From the NCBI GenBank assembly GCA_017347465.1, contig AP021858.1, positions 2,622,472 to 2,686,471 of the forward strand: a stretch of DNA of 64,000 nt, in the 5' to 3' direction. The number at the start of each line of letters is the position of its first letter. Position 1 is the stretch's first letter. This DNA is from Candidatus Nitrosymbiomonas proteolyticus (GTDB taxonomy: Bacteria > Armatimonadota > Fimbriimonadia > Fimbriimonadales > Fimbriimonadaceae). This document shows positions 63,614 to 64,000 of the stretch, piece by piece. The translations under genes were made by a program, and so were the position numbers. A model generated the notes under the pieces. The model did not search any database, was not told the origin of the DNA, and saw only the letters and a program-made list of their open reading frames with translations.

Positions 63614-63694
63614 GCTTCAACCTGCCAACGCGGTGGTTGACATAGTAGACATATATTGCCTACTCTCACGTTGCATCTCATCAAGGAGGTGAGC

Positions 63695-64000
63695 GTGAAC
63701 CCAGAAAACGAATACTCACAACACAGCGCGGGCGAAATCGAGCGGCTGCTCGCCGAGGCGGGTCCGGGGTATCGGGGGCGAAGAGTTTCGCTCTCGGACC
63801 CTCGACGGAAGGCCCTTGCCGAGGCGGCACGGAGCGCTGGAATCGCCGCGCCCCAATACCTTGAACAGGCCACGCGGTGGATCGACCGGCCCGCAAAGCT
63901 CTTCGAGGCTGGCAGCTACCCCGACAAGGGCGTCGAAATCACGGACGAGCACCTCAAGGCCCTCGCCGAGAGGTTCGACCTGCCCGTTCCCGTACTGATC
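63695..64000 (+). CDS. Possible phage head-protease/scaffold-type protein, runs past window end
   Basis: Starts at GTG 63695 with a strong AAGGAGG ribosome site, 102 codons visible. Includes RPAKLFEAGSYPDKGVEITDEHLKALAERFDLPVPVLI, a segment that resembles the N-terminal part of Mu-like prophage I/head-maturation proteases (pattern AGxYPDKGVxxT...L). Identification is tentative because the gene is cut by the edge. If right, a prophage begins at the right border. Confidence 0.4.
   Translation, partial: MNPENEYSQHSAGEIERLLAEAGPGYRGRRVSLSDPRRKALAEAARSAGIAAPQYLEQATRWIDRPAKLFEAGSYPDKGVEITDEHLKALAERFDLPVPVLI

Noticed and set aside
63637-63657. TTGACA ... TATATT promoter before the last gene
   Set aside because: The spacer is only 9 bp, too short for a sigma-70 promoter.

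Overview
The window is a gene-dense, GC-rich (roughly 62%) bacterial chromosome segment. PEP-CTERM proteins, a single-gene IspDF, an SARP/AfsR-type giant regulator and start codons sitting directly behind TANNNT boxes point, as an inference, to Armatimonadota (Fimbriimonadia-like). No 16S rRNA gene is present to confirm this. One tRNA gene, tRNA-Met(CAU), was found.

Layout. 1-21.7 kb is mostly core genes: M20 dipeptidase (cut by the left edge), galK, a LuxR-type HTH protein, DUF1854, ComF, HPF, IspDF next to a PIN/TRAM protein, a transglutaminase-like exported protein, topA, ppa, SRAP, a serpin lipoprotein, trpA, a CAP-domain protein, a TlpA-like thioredoxin, rpsD, a MacA/MacB-like pair without its ATPase, and tRNA-Met. 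21.7-23.5 kb is nearly gene-free: a pair of overlapping tiny membrane ORFs followed by two adjacent tandem-repeat arrays (177-bp x3 and 127-bp x3.4) full of hairpins. 23.5-33 kb returns to mntR, an M28 peptidase, acyl-CoA dehydrogenase, an esterase, folB, nusA-ylxR-infB and a TIGR00300 (LOR/SDH-type) enzyme.

33-44.2 kb is an accessory island. It holds a BglII/BstYI-type restriction-modification (R-M) pair, a large secreted beta-propeller/Ig-like protein divergent from a BTAD-NTPase-TPR regulator, an orphan DUF433 antitoxin, relics of uvrA and of a BNR-repeat gene, an AvaI/BsoBI-type R-M pair, an excisionase-like HTH, and a BrnT/BrnA pair whose toxin carries an in-frame nonsense codon. 44-53 kb has the intact BNR-repeat protein, an ECF sigma/TM/large membrane protein operon, two PEP-CTERM proteins, UdgB and an FmdB-like zinc ribbon. 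53-58.2 kb is a tightly overlapped minus-strand operon: BMP-type ABC transporter, then a tandem 6-pyruvoyl-tetrahydropterin synthase (PTPS) fusion, then an SDR reductase. 58-64 kb holds clpB, mnmE, an MFS transporter and the start of a possible phage gene.

Most notable: (1) the intergenic region between the giant regulator and the secreted protein has paired 11-bp-spaced direct repeats, each 8 bp from a possible -10 box, which is the layout of SARP operators, in both directions; (2) the tandem PTPS protein has one dead and one intact domain of the animal-type CxxxxxHGH signature, translationally coupled to an SDR, suggesting a tetrahydrobiopterin-like pathway beside a nucleoside-type importer; (3) several genes look leaderless; (4) the island preserves datable decay: brnT nonsense, uvrA and BNR-gene relics, and a palindromic element inside a relic.
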